This document shows, one piece after another, positions 1-6,883 of a stretch of DNA of 11,897 bases. Below the pieces are notes generated by a model. It saw nothing but the letters and a program-made list of their open reading frames with translations, was not told where the DNA came from and made no database searches. The DNA comes from Bacteroidales bacterium (GTDB lineage Bacteria > Bacteroidota > Bacteroidia > Bacteroidales > Muribaculaceae): positions 1 through 11,897 of the forward strand of contig SFOH01000056.1 in NCBI GenBank assembly GCA_004552485.1. The letters run 5' to 3'. The position numbers were made by a program, and so were the translations under genes. The stretch's first letter is position 1. Each line of letters starts with the position of its first letter.

Positions 1-681
1 CCCGGCGGCATGGACAATGCCGACTATGCCAACCCCAAAGTGATCAAAGCCGAAGGCAACCTCGACATCTATTCCGGCATCCTCATCATCTCCTCCACCC
101 AGGACGGCGGCGAGGGTCTCGAGAGCAAGGCCACTATGACCATTCACGGCGGCACAATCAACATCAGCACCGTGGACGACGGCATCAACGCCAAAGCCCA
201 CCTGCAGATTGACGGCGGAGACATCCAGATCGTGGCTTCCGGCAACGACGCCATCGACTCAAACGGCACCATGACCATCACCGGCGGAAACGTATTCGCC
301 TGCGGCACACGTCAGCCCGAGGAAAGCTTCGACTGCGACCAGAACACGTTCATCATCACCGGCGGCACCCTCCTTGGCATCAGCGGCGGCGGCAACTCAA
401 CGCCCTCGTCCTCGTCCCAGAAGTACGCATCGCCCTCGTGCTCAATCTCCACCGGCACACGCATCACCATCACCGACGCCTCCGGCAACGTGATCATGTC
501 CGCCCCCAACCTCAGCAACGTATCCTCGCCCAAACTATTTGTGTCCTCGCCGAAAATGACGGCCGGCACATACAAAGTGATGAGCGGCGGCACCATCTCC
601 GGCGGCGTGGCCAGCAACGACATGACCGTGGGAGGCACCCTCTCCGGCGGCTCGCAGAACACCACGTTCACCGCCCGCTGA
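1..681 (+). CDS. Cthe_2159-type carbohydrate-binding beta-helix protein, 3' part
   Basis: The frame is open from base 1 (first codons Pro-Gly-Gly), so the gene begins before the window and only about 226 C-terminal residues are seen. The protein shows repeated strand-turn units built around GGT/GGN triplets (TIHGGTINIS, QIDGGDIQIV, TITGGNVFAC, IITGGTLLGI), the pattern of a right-handed parallel beta-helix. Phrases such as EGLESKATMTI, DDGINAKA, NDAIDSNGTMTI and ESFDCDQNTF match what I know of the Cthe_2159 family (carbohydrate-binding domain, DUF4353), named for a Clostridium protein reported to bind plant cell-wall polysaccharides. Members are usually secreted or lipid-anchored, but the N-terminus is outside the window, so location is inferred. 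The end (SGGSQNTTFTAR) resembles the usual family terminus. The stop is TGA at 679-681. No catalytic residues are recognised, so binding or adhesion is likelier than an enzymatic role. Confidence 0.8.
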   Translation, partial: PGGMDNADYANPKVIKAEGNLDIYSGILIISSTQDGGEGLESKATMTIHGGTINISTVDDGINAKAHLQIDGGDIQIVASGNDAIDSNGTMTITGGNVFACGTRQPEESFDCDQNTFIITGGTLLGISGGGNSTPSSSSQKYASPSCSISTGTRITITDASGNVIMSAPNLSNVSSPKLFVSSPKMTAGTYKVMSGGTISGGVASNDMTVGGTLSGGSQNTTFTAR

Positions 682-981
682 TTCCTCCGAATAGTTCCCA
701 ACACCCATCATCATAAGCAATAGGATTAAATGCTACAGAAGCGGCTATAAAGATAGCCCGACCCCAAATTTTCAATCGACTTCTTAACCTTGAAAGTTTA
801 TGTTCCGCAAGCAGTGCAGGCGTCGTGAGACGCCGACTGTCTGCGGAACATAATCTTCTTTTCGCCGCCCGGCGTCCCGGCCCGCACAAACAGTTTTCGC
901 GTGGTTTTTCGTGGTTCGTATCGAAATACCACGTTGTGTTTTCAGGGCAATCGTGGTGTTTCACGGCTTACGTTGAACATC
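682..981. other. 300-nt gap with hairpin and hexamer repeats, no gene
   Basis: This stretch lies between the beta-helix gene and the recognisable OmpA sequence. Short open frames cross it, but none gives a recognisable protein. It holds the hairpin at 799-852 and four copies of CGTGGT (900-905, 910-915 and 952-957 direct; 928-933 inverted). The 910-933 pair also frames a smaller TCG/CGA stem. I see no full TAnnTTTG promoter motif and no clear terminator for the upstream gene. The signal peptide and first barrel strands of OmpA should be encoded here but are absent in all three forward frames, so this sequence may have replaced the 5' half of that gene. Confidence 0.6.
799..852. repeat. Large imperfect inverted repeat (hairpin)
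   Basis: An 11-bp perfect outer arm (TATGTTCCGCA, 799-809, with its reverse complement at 842-852) encloses a G-U pair (811/840), a 4-bp arm (812-815 with 836-839) and a 6-bp inner arm (GGCGTC 819-824 with GACGCC 829-834) around a GTGA loop. The only defects are one mismatch (810/841) and a small bulge at 816-818/835. It lacks a flanking T-tract, so it is a poor intrinsic terminator. It could be a dispersed palindromic repeat, a structured RNA, or a recombination footprint; the sequence alone does not decide. Confidence 0.75.
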
Positions 982-1773
982 ATGGACCTCTGGCACAACC
1001 GCAAGTACCAGCGTTTCAACATCTGGCTCGGTGTGGGCGCCGGCTTTATGCACGCCAACTGGAAAGGCTCTGAGATATGGGCCATGAACGAGCACGCCAT
1101 CGCCCAAAGCGAATCGTGGTTCAATGTCTACGACCATTCATACGTCATTTCACGAAACAATCACAACATCGCCAACACGCTCTATCTGCCGGCAACCTTA
1201 AGCATCGAATGGGATTTGAGCCCCAGCTTTACGGTCGGTCTCCGCGGTCAGTTCAAATACATGCCGCTGAACCACAACGCCGCCCCTTACGGAATGTGGA
1301 GCGCCGGCGCGACCATCGCCTATAACTTCAACGGCCGCAAAATACCCAAAACGCGCGTCGTCGAGGTTATCAAAGAAGTTCCCGTTGAAGTTATCAAGAC
1401 CCAGATTAATGAAGTTGTCAAGGAAGTGCCCGTTGAAAAAACGGATTTCCTCTCAACCGAGACTGCCATCTTCTTCAAAATCAACGAATGGGAAATCTCC
1501 GATGAGAGCATGGTTCGCCTGTCGCTCGTAGCGAAGGCCATGAAGGCCAACCCCGATATGAAATTCGTTATCGAGGGTTATGCCGACAGCGCCACGGGCA
1601 CACCCCAGCGCAATATGACGCTCTCCGAACGTCGTGCCGAGGCTGTTTACAACGCCCTTGTCGGCTACGGAGTAAATCCCGACCAGCTTAGGATGAATGC
1701 TAACGGCGGCCGGGAGAATATGTTCGGCCAGAACAAGCTCAACCGCGTTTCAATCATCCAGGTTGTGCAGTAA
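982..1773 (+). CDS. OmpA-family protein, N-terminally truncated (probable gene remnant)
   Basis: Counting from ATG 982, the 263-residue frame has the last strands of an outer-membrane beta-barrel (about 1-118, ending GATIAYNFNG). A Val/Glu/Pro/Lys linker follows, with EVIKEVPVE at 128-136 and EVVKEVPVE at 144-152. Then comes a C-terminal OmpA peptidoglycan-binding domain (about 158-263). That domain keeps EGYADS with D202, the LSERRA helix with R218 (the usual diaminopimelate-binding Asp/Arg pair) and the NRV ending. Full OmpA proteins in this group begin with a signal peptide and a longer barrel; both are missing. A GTG at 901 extends the frame by 27 codons, but these look neither secretory nor OmpA-like. 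Without a signal peptide the product should not reach the outer membrane, so I read this as a decayed or rearranged ompA. Expression from an unseen upstream fusion or an assembly error are alternatives. Confidence 0.8.
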   Translation: MDLWHNRKYQRFNIWLGVGAGFMHANWKGSEIWAMNEHAIAQSESWFNVYDHSYVISRNNHNIANTLYLPATLSIEWDLSPSFTVGLRGQFKYMPLNHNAAPYGMWSAGATIAYNFNGRKIPKTRVVEVIKEVPVEVIKTQINEVVKEVPVEKTDFLSTETAIFFKINEWEISDESMVRLSLVAKAMKANPDMKFVIEGYADSATGTPQRNMTLSERRAEAVYNALVGYGVNPDQLRMNANGGRENMFGQNKLNRVSIIQVVQ

Positions 1774-1866
1774 CCGTCAAATTCTTATAGATGCGTAATC
1801 GCATATTAAATGCCGGAACAGCATACTAATAAACGCGAGACAAATATAAGTTTTTCATCTTTGTAA

Positions 1867-1916
1867 CAAGAAGACTATCAGCCGCTTAGCGTAAAGCCAG
1901 GCGGCTGATTCTCTTG
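1867..1916 (+). other. Strong stem-loop downstream of ompA remnant
   Basis: A 9-bp perfect GC-rich stem (ATCAGCCGC 1877-1885 with GCGGCTGAT 1901-1909) closes a 15-nt loop. It is extended outward by GA/TC (1873-1874 with 1910-1911) and CAAGA/TCTTG (1867-1871 with 1912-1916), separated by one- and two-base bulges. No T-run follows; a C-run does. It is preceded by CATCTTTG (1856-1863), one base from the Bacteroidota -7 consensus TAnnTTTG. It could be a terminator of the ompA transcript, a short structured RNA or a leader element. Confidence 0.5.
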
Positions 1917-2077
1917 CCACCCCCCCGAAATCCCCCGATTCCACATCGCCGGATTGTCGGGCTGTCGGGAATTTACGAAATCCGTTCGGGGCGCACACGA
2001 ACGGAAATGACACAAATATTTTCCGGGGCGGGGAAAAGATTCTTCGCGAGCCACTCGTTAATTACGGATTTTTTCTG

Positions 2078-2085
2078 TAACTTTG
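2078..2085 (+). promoter_or_regulatory. Bacteroidota -7 element (TAACTTTG)
   Basis: TAACTTTG matches the Bacteroidota primary sigma factor -7 consensus TAnnTTTG exactly and lies 26 nt before the ATG at 2112, which implies a short leader of roughly 20 nt. A canonical -33 TTTG at the usual 19-21 nt upstream spacing is not visible; GTTA at 2057-2060 is the nearest candidate and is poor. The position favours ATG 2112 over any more upstream start. Confidence 0.55.
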
Positions 2086-2111
2086 CGGCAGTCAACCACA
2101 AAAATCTTTCC

Positions 2112-4427
2112 ATGATGAAAAAAATCGCTCTGATATGCGCGGCCGCCATGCTACCCATGGCCGCCATGGCCTCGGGTCAGTGGACTCTGAAGGGCAATGT
2201 CTTTACCGTCGACACGCTCTTCCACCAGGAGATAGGCCCCGGCACAACCCAGACTTCTCTGTCGCTGAAAGGTCCGACTGTGCAGCGCGTCTTCTACGCC
2301 ACGGTCGACCTCACCAACCCCAACGTGGACATACGCGCCGTCAAAGCCGGCAACAAATATGTGTCGTGCATGACCCCCCAGGCGCAGGCAGCACAAATGG
2401 ACCGCCCCGGCGCCCGCTATTTCGCCGGCGTCAACGCCGACTTCTTCTCAGGAAGCGCCCCCATCGGCTCCACCGTTGTCGACGGCGACGTCTTCAACAC
2501 CGCCAACAACACGTGGGTCAACTTCTTCATGGACGCCGCCAAGACGCCGTCCATCCAGGCCCTTGGCTATCAGGGCAGAGTCACCTTCCCCGACGGCCGC
2601 TCGCACACGCTCAACGGCATCAACGGCAACCGCGGCGAGAACGGCCTCAACATCTACGACATCCACATGAACGGCTCCAACTCCGGCACAAACCAGTACG
2701 GCTGGGAGGTCACCATCGAACCCATCGAGGGCAAACTCGCCTTCTCCGGCACCATGAAGGCACGCGTCACCTGCGAGCCCCTCTCGGCCGGCAAGATGCC
2801 CATCCCCGCCGGCGGATACGTGCTCTCCGGCCACCTCGACTCCAATGCCGCCAACGCCGACAGCTATGCCGGCGCAATGATTAAGAACCTCCACATCGGC
2901 GACGAAATCACAGTGGCGATGTATCCCTCGCTCAACGGCCTGGACATCCGACAGATGGTGTCCGGAACACCCATCGTCCTCAAGGACGGCGTCGTCACCG
3001 AATCAGAGAACCAGGACCTCACCACCGCCCGCCATCCCCGCACACTCGTCGGCTACAGCGCTGACCGCAAGAAAGTTGTACTCATGGTCATCGACGGCCG
3101 CTCGACCATCTCGCAGGGCATGACCGGCAAAGAGATGGGCGACCTCATGCTCCAGGTCGGCTGCTCCGATGCCCTCAACCTCGACGGCGGCGGCTCGTCG
3201 GCTCTCTACACCACCGCTTTCGGATACCGCAACAACCCCAGCGACGGCAAACCCCGCGCCTGCACCAACTCACTCTGGGTTGTCTACACCGGCCCCGATG
3301 AAGACGGCGTTGCTCGCATGGCCTTCACCGACCCCATCGTCCGGCTCCCCAAGTACGGCCGATACACACCCGTCCTCTACGCATACAACTCCTCGGGCCT
3401 GTTGCTCACCACCAACTACAAAGACTACACCCTCAGCTGCCCGCCTGAACTCGGCACCATCTCCGATGACGGACACACCCTCTTCGTCACCGGCACCGGC
3501 ACACATAACCTCACCGCCACCTCCGGCAACGCCACCGTCACCGTCCCCGTCGTCATCGGCACAGGCGAGCCCCGCTTCCGCCTCTCACAGGTCATCGTGG
3601 ACACATACCGCACCTACGAGACAGAAGTCACCGCCAAAGTGGGCGAACTGGAGATGCCCCTTGACAACCAGGCACTCATCTGGTCAACCGACGACGCCTC
3701 CGTCGCCACCGTCGACAACCACGGCGTTGTCACCGGCATCGCCGACGGCACCACCGTCATCAAAGGCGCCATCGAAGACCTCAACGGCACCCTCACCGTA
3801 AACGTCCAGAAACCCCTGAGCCGCAACATCGCCATCGACGCCACCGACGCCACCGTCACCGGCACCAACACCAAAAACATCACCTTCACCGTGGGCGAGG
3901 ACAAACACTCCATCGCCACCGACTTCACCATCTCCACACCGCGCGCTCCCAAACTCGCCGTCAACCTCAAAAAAGTCATGTACTCGCTGCCTGACTCCGT
4001 GGCCATCGACTTCAACCCCGGCGACCTCACCGTCGCCTCCGTCACCTTTGCCCTCGCCGCCAAAGGCCAGCGCGCCGTCAACGTCACCGTCAGCGGCCCC
4101 TTCACCCCCAATGCCCTCAACCGCGCAATGGCGCCCGTCTCCGACTTCCTCGACGTCAACGATTTTGCCAACTACCCCGTCACCCTCAACTCCGTGACCT
4201 TCAACCTCACCGGCAAAGCCGGCCAGGTGTGCCACATCGACATCACTGACGTCCACGGCGTCCACACCGCCATCGACCCGGGCCAGGGCGGCGTCAACGA
4301 CATCACACCCGACCCCGCCGCCGATGAGCTGACCCCCGCCTACGACCTCCAGGGCCGCCCCGTGGCTCCCGAGACAGCACCCCGAGGCACCCTCCTCATC
4401 CGCCGCGGCTCAAAAACCCTCAACTAA
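2112..4427 (+). CDS. Secreted NAGPA-type phosphodiester glycosidase with Ig-like domains
   Basis: The 771-residue product begins MMKKIALICAAAMLPMAAMA, a signal peptide with a likely cut after Ala20, which fixes the start at 2112 (ATG 2115 is equally possible). Residues about 60-395 form the NAGPA domain (PF09992, formerly DUF2233). It has VNADFF at 107-112, RTLVGY at 310-315 and the hallmark LNLDGGGSS at 355-363. In the family this fold cleaves phosphodiester-linked sugars, as in the lysosomal mannose-6-phosphate uncovering enzyme; bacterial substrates are mostly unknown. Next come Ig-like segments, including a Big_2-type repeat at about 518-556 (SVATVDNHGVVTGIADGTTV), then a beta-sandwich-like stretch. 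The tail from 743 (AYDLQGRP...LLIRRG) is of the kind seen at the ends of many Bacteroidales secreted proteins. It is transcribed alone and is convergent with mnmE. An extracellular or periplasmic role on a host or dietary glycan is inferred. Confidence 0.87.
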   Translation: MMKKIALICAAAMLPMAAMASGQWTLKGNVFTVDTLFHQEIGPGTTQTSLSLKGPTVQRVFYATVDLTNPNVDIRAVKAGNKYVSCMTPQAQAAQMDRPGARYFAGVNADFFSGSAPIGSTVVDGDVFNTANNTWVNFFMDAAKTPSIQALGYQGRVTFPDGRSHTLNGINGNRGENGLNIYDIHMNGSNSGTNQYGWEVTIEPIEGKLAFSGTMKARVTCEPLSAGKMPIPAGGYVLSGHLDSNAANADSYAGAMIKNLHIGDEITVAMYPSLNGLDIRQMVSGTPIVLKDGVVTESENQDLTTARHPRTLVGYSADRKKVVLMVIDGRSTISQGMTGKEMGDLMLQVGCSDALNLDGGGSSALYTTAFGYRNNPSDGKPRACTNSLWVVYTGPDEDGVARMAFTDPIVRLPKYGRYTPVLYAYNSSGLLLTTNYKDYTLSCPPELGTISDDGHTLFVTGTGTHNLTATSGNATVTVPVVIGTGEPRFRLSQVIVDTYRTYETEVTAKVGELEMPLDNQALIWSTDDASVATVDNHGVVTGIADGTTVIKGAIEDLNGTLTVNVQKPLSRNIAIDATDATVTGTNTKNITFTVGEDKHSIATDFTISTPRAPKLAVNLKKVMYSLPDSVAIDFNPGDLTVASVTFALAAKGQRAVNVTVSGPFTPNALNRAMAPVSDFLDVNDFANYPVTLNSVTFNLTGKAGQVCHIDITDVHGVHTAIDPGQGGVNDITPDPAADELTPAYDLQGRPVAPETAPRGTLLIRRGSKTLN

Positions 4428-4466
4428 TCCCCCTCCCTGACTCTCCCCCCCCCAAGCATAAAAACC

Positions 4467-4504
4467 ACACAGCGGGACGGCTCGATGGAGCCGTCCCGCT
4501 GTGT
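4467..4504. terminator. Bidirectional terminator hairpin between convergent genes
   Basis: A perfect 17-bp stem (4467-4483 with 4488-4504) closes on a GATG tetraloop, midway between the stop codons of the glycosidase (4427) and mnmE (4556, minus strand). On the minus strand the stem is followed by GGTTTTTATG, a good U-tract, so it should end the speA-truA-nuclease-mnmE transcript. On the plus strand the following CCTTCT is a weaker tract, so it may work less well for the glycosidase mRNA. A run of nine C residues (4445-4453) lies just before it. Confidence 0.85.
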
Positions 4505-4529
4505 CCTTCTAAGCATAGGCTTGTTGTGG

Positions 4530-4547
4530 TGCGGCGCACGCGCCGCA
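4530..4547. other. Small GC-rich hairpin next to mnmE stop
   Basis: A 7-bp stem, TGCGGCG (4530-4536) with CGCCGCA (4541-4547), around a CACG loop lies 8 nt after the mnmE stop codon on the minus strand. No T-tract follows on either strand. It may add to 3'-end stability or be incidental, given the GC-rich background. Confidence 0.4.
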
Positions 4548-4555
4548 AAAGAGGG

Positions 4556-6007
4556 TCATTTACCGATGCAGAAGCGGGAGAAGATGGCGGAGAGGACGGT
4601 GGCGGCGGTGAGGGGGTCGTCGGTGGCGGTGGTGAGCAGGGAGGAGAGGTGGGCGATTGTGTCGCGGAGGTCGAGGGCCACGAGGTCGGCGGAGAGGCCG
4701 GCTCTGAGCGCGCTTATGACGGCGGCCGAGGAGGCTGCGGCATCGGCAAGGGCTTGGGCCTGGCGCGCGTTGGTGATGATGAGGTCGGCGGCGACGTTGC
4801 CGGTGAGGGCGTCCAGGGCCGTTGTCACCGCTTTTTCGAGGTCTGAAAGGCCGGCGCCGGTGAGGGCGCTCACAGGGATGATGCTCACGTTTTCGCCGTA
4901 TTTTTCGCGGATTTTTTTGATTACCGGCGCAGAGTCGGTAAGGTCCGTTTTGTTCACCACAAAGATGGTGCTTTCAAGAGATGACACGGGCTCGTGGGAG
5001 GCGGGGGGCAGGCCAGGGGAAGTCGTGGGCTCGTGGTCGGCGGAGGGGACGAGGTCAGCCGGGAGGGGGCGGGAGTCGTCGGCGGCGAAGACAATGAGGC
5101 GGAGGGCGGCGCGGGTGAGGGCGGCGCGGGTGCGCTCCTGGCCGATGAGTTCGACGGTGTCGGTGGTGGCGCGCAGGCCGGCGGTGTCGATGATGCGGAC
5201 GAGGTGGTCGCCGAGGGTGAGGGTGTCTTCGACGGTGTCGCGGGTGGTGCCGTGCACCTCGGAGACGATGGCGCGGTCGTCGCCGACGAGGGCGTTGAGC
5301 AGCGAGGATTTGCCGGCATTAGTAGGTCCGGCGATGGCCACGGGGATGCCGTCGCGGATGGCCTGGCCGCGCGAATAGGTGCCGTGGAGGCGGGTGACTT
5401 CGCGGTTTATTTCTTCGGCGAGGGTGATGAGGCGTGTGCGGTCGGCGAATTCCACGTCTTCTTCGGAGAAGTCGAGTTCGAGTTCGAGGAGAGCCGATAG
5501 GTCTACGAGCTGTTCGCGCAGCTGCAGGAGGCGTCGCGTGATGCCGCCGCGCAGCTGGTTGACGGCCACGTGATGGGCGGCGCGGGAGCGTGCGGCGATG
5601 AGGTCGGCGATGGCTTCAGCCTGACTGAGGTCGATGTTTCCGGCAGTGAATGCGCGGCGGGTGAATTCGCCGGGTTCAGCAAGTCGTGCGCCGGCCTTGC
5701 ACAGCAGCTCAATCAGGCGATGCTGAACATATGGCGAGCCATGGACGGAGAGCTCGACGACGTCCTCGCCGGTGTAGGAATGCGGGCCGCGGAAGACTGT
5801 GGCCACGGCCTGGTCGAGGACGGTGGCGTCAGTGTCGCGGACGGTGCCGAGGTGGGCGGTGTGCGAGGGCACGTCGGCGAGGCGTTTGCCGCGCCACAGG
5901 CTGTCGCAGACGGCGAGAGCGCGGGGGCCGGAGACGCGCACAACGGCGATTCCGGCGCTGCCGGGGGCGGTGGCCACGGCGCAGATGGTGTCAGCGGCGG
6001 CGTTCAT
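4556..6007 (-). CDS. mnmE: tRNA uridine-5-carboxymethylaminomethyl(34) synthesis GTPase MnmE
   Basis: MnmE works with MnmG to install the carboxymethylaminomethyl group at C5 of wobble uridine 34 in certain tRNAs. The 483-residue protein has the N-terminal formyl-THF-binding domain (DTICAVATAPGSAGIAVVRV near the start). The helical region is split by an inserted G domain carrying all five motifs: G1 GPTNAGKS 227-234, G2 GTTRDT 253-258, G3 DTAG 274-277, G4 NKTD 352-355 and G5 SALTG 380-384. It ends in the diagnostic FCIGK, with the catalytically important Cys480. It is somewhat longer than E. coli MnmE (454 residues), partly because of a Pro/Ser-rich stretch at about 310-345 between G3 and G4. 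Its ATG overlaps the stop of the upstream nuclease gene in an ATGA, which supports this start and suggests translational coupling. It is last in the operon, before the terminator at 4467-4504. Confidence 0.97.
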   Translation of the reverse strand: MNAAADTICAVATAPGSAGIAVVRVSGPRALAVCDSLWRGKRLADVPSHTAHLGTVRDTDATVLDQAVATVFRGPHSYTGEDVVELSVHGSPYVQHRLIELLCKAGARLAEPGEFTRRAFTAGNIDLSQAEAIADLIAARSRAAHHVAVNQLRGGITRRLLQLREQLVDLSALLELELDFSEEDVEFADRTRLITLAEEINREVTRLHGTYSRGQAIRDGIPVAIAGPTNAGKSSLLNALVGDDRAIVSEVHGTTRDTVEDTLTLGDHLVRIIDTAGLRATTDTVELIGQERTRAALTRAALRLIVFAADDSRPLPADLVPSADHEPTTSPGLPPASHEPVSSLESTIFVVNKTDLTDSAPVIKKIREKYGENVSIIPVSALTGAGLSDLEKAVTTALDALTGNVAADLIITNARQAQALADAAASSAAVISALRAGLSADLVALDLRDTIAHLSSLLTTATDDPLTAATVLSAIFSRFCIGK

Positions 6008-6870
6008 TTGCGGTGGCTCCGCTGCCAGCGGGCGTAATTGTTCTGCGACTCAAGTTTGTTCTCCAGCTCGTCGGGGAGGGCGGCGAAGAAGTCCATGCCG
6101 GTGATGGCCTCCACGTCATCGACGGAGCAGGCCGCGTCTTTGACAGCCTCGGGCAGGTCGGTGTTGCTGAACACGAAGGCCACCATCTGCTGCTTCGCGG
6201 GCGAATAAATCACTTTGAAGAAGCGGTTGGGAACGGCCACGCGGCCGGCGCCGATTGAGTGCGTGATGCGGTCGGTGAGCACCGGACCGGCAATGATAAT
6301 CAGCTGACCGTCAATCGTTGCCCAGCGGCGTGTGTTCTTCTCCAGGTCGTTCCACTTGCCGGAGTTGAGGCGCTTTGTCTGCGGACACATGTTCGAGAGA
6401 TAGAAGCAGTCGTCCATGGCGCGGGCGCTCCATTTCATGTCGCCGGCGGGCGCCATGTGGCCGCGGTCGAAGCCCGAGCGGCGATAGTCGTCGAGTTCGG
6501 CGCAGCCGCGCACACGCGGGTCCGGGGCAAATTTGTTGCCGCGCGGGAGGGTGCCTGCGGCTTTCTCGGCGGTGAGCTCCCAGGCAACGTAATTAGGCAC
6601 GTGTTTGTCGCGGTTGAAATTGACTGTGAAGCCCGTGTACTCCACCGTCTGCTGCGGCACGCTACGCGGCACGTCGACGGCCAGGAGCGACTTGGTGCCG
6701 ACGGCTGCCGACGCCGCGGGAGCTGCCTCCGGAGCGGCCGTCGCCTGATAGATTGCCAAGCCGGCAACCACGACTATGGCGGCCAGGATGGCTATGAAGC
6801 GCCCGGCGTGCGAGCGGCGGCGCGGGCGTGATGTTCTGCGTGAAGATGAGCGTGTTCTTCGTGTGGCCAT
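6004..6870 (-). CDS. Membrane-anchored DNA/RNA non-specific endonuclease (NUC family)
   Basis: The 288-residue product belongs to the beta-beta-alpha-metal NUC family (PF01223: Serratia nuclease, NucA, EndoG), which cuts DNA and RNA using Mg2+. The core shows FDRGHMAPAGD, with DRGH at 135-138 and general base H138, and NMCPQTKRLNSGKWNDLE, whose N169-x3-W173-x3-E177 pattern supplies the metal-binding Asn. The N-terminus is unusual: about 24 residues dense in Arg and Ser, then one hydrophobic segment (about 25-45, RFIAILAAIVVVAGLAIYQA) and an Ala/Pro-rich linker. This predicts a single-pass protein with the nuclease outside the cytoplasm. I chose ATG 6870, 13 nt after the truA stop; the longer start at 6936 would overlap truA by 53 nt and add non-secretory residues. 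It overlaps mnmE by ATGA. Nutrient scavenging of external nucleic acid is plausible; its substrate and its link to tRNA modification are unproven. Confidence 0.9.
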   Translation of the reverse strand: MATRRTRSSSRRTSRPRRRSHAGRFIAILAAIVVVAGLAIYQATAAPEAAPAASAAVGTKSLLAVDVPRSVPQQTVEYTGFTVNFNRDKHVPNYVAWELTAEKAAGTLPRGNKFAPDPRVRGCAELDDYRRSGFDRGHMAPAGDMKWSARAMDDCFYLSNMCPQTKRLNSGKWNDLEKNTRRWATIDGQLIIIAGPVLTDRITHSIGAGRVAVPNRFFKVIYSPAKQQMVAFVFSNTDLPEAVKDAACSVDDVEAITGMDFFAALPDELENKLESQNNYARWQRSHRK

Positions 6871-6883
6871 AAGTGACTGAAGT

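Larger units (their letters stand above)
1774..2111. other. 338-nt intergenic region with hairpins and promoter
   Basis: No protein is recognisable here; the downstream frame is open back to 1914, but that extension has no secretory character. Visible features are a small ATGCG/CGCAT hairpin (1791-1804), a strong hairpin (1867-1916), a 7-bp CCGTTCG/CGAACGG hairpin (1982-2004), a TTTTCC/GGAAAA hairpin (2019-2037) and a -7 promoter element (2078-2085). The region probably holds the end of the OmpA transcript and the promoter of the glycosidase gene. Confidence 0.6.

Noticed and set aside
900..957. CGTGGT hexamers as a CRISPR array or replication iterons
   Set aside because: Copies are only 6 bp, irregularly spaced (10, 18 and 24 nt between starts), and one is inverted. 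No cas or rep gene is nearby.
1914..2111. N-terminal extension of the glycosidase frame
   Set aside because: The extension has no signal character, crosses the -7 element at 2078-2085, and is followed by a clear signal peptide starting at 2112.
3614..4265. Two overlapping minus-strand open frames opposite the glycosidase C-terminal half
   Set aside because: Both are repetitive translations (one Gly/Val/Asp-rich) caused by the Thr/Val/Asn/Asp-rich, C-ending codons of the sense strand.
4485..5378. Plus-strand open frame (about 297 codons) antisense to mnmE, starting inside the terminator hairpin
   Set aside because: The composition is Arg/Ser/Ala/Val-rich with no domain, and the start lies in the terminator stem. 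It is a shadow of the mnmE coding strand.
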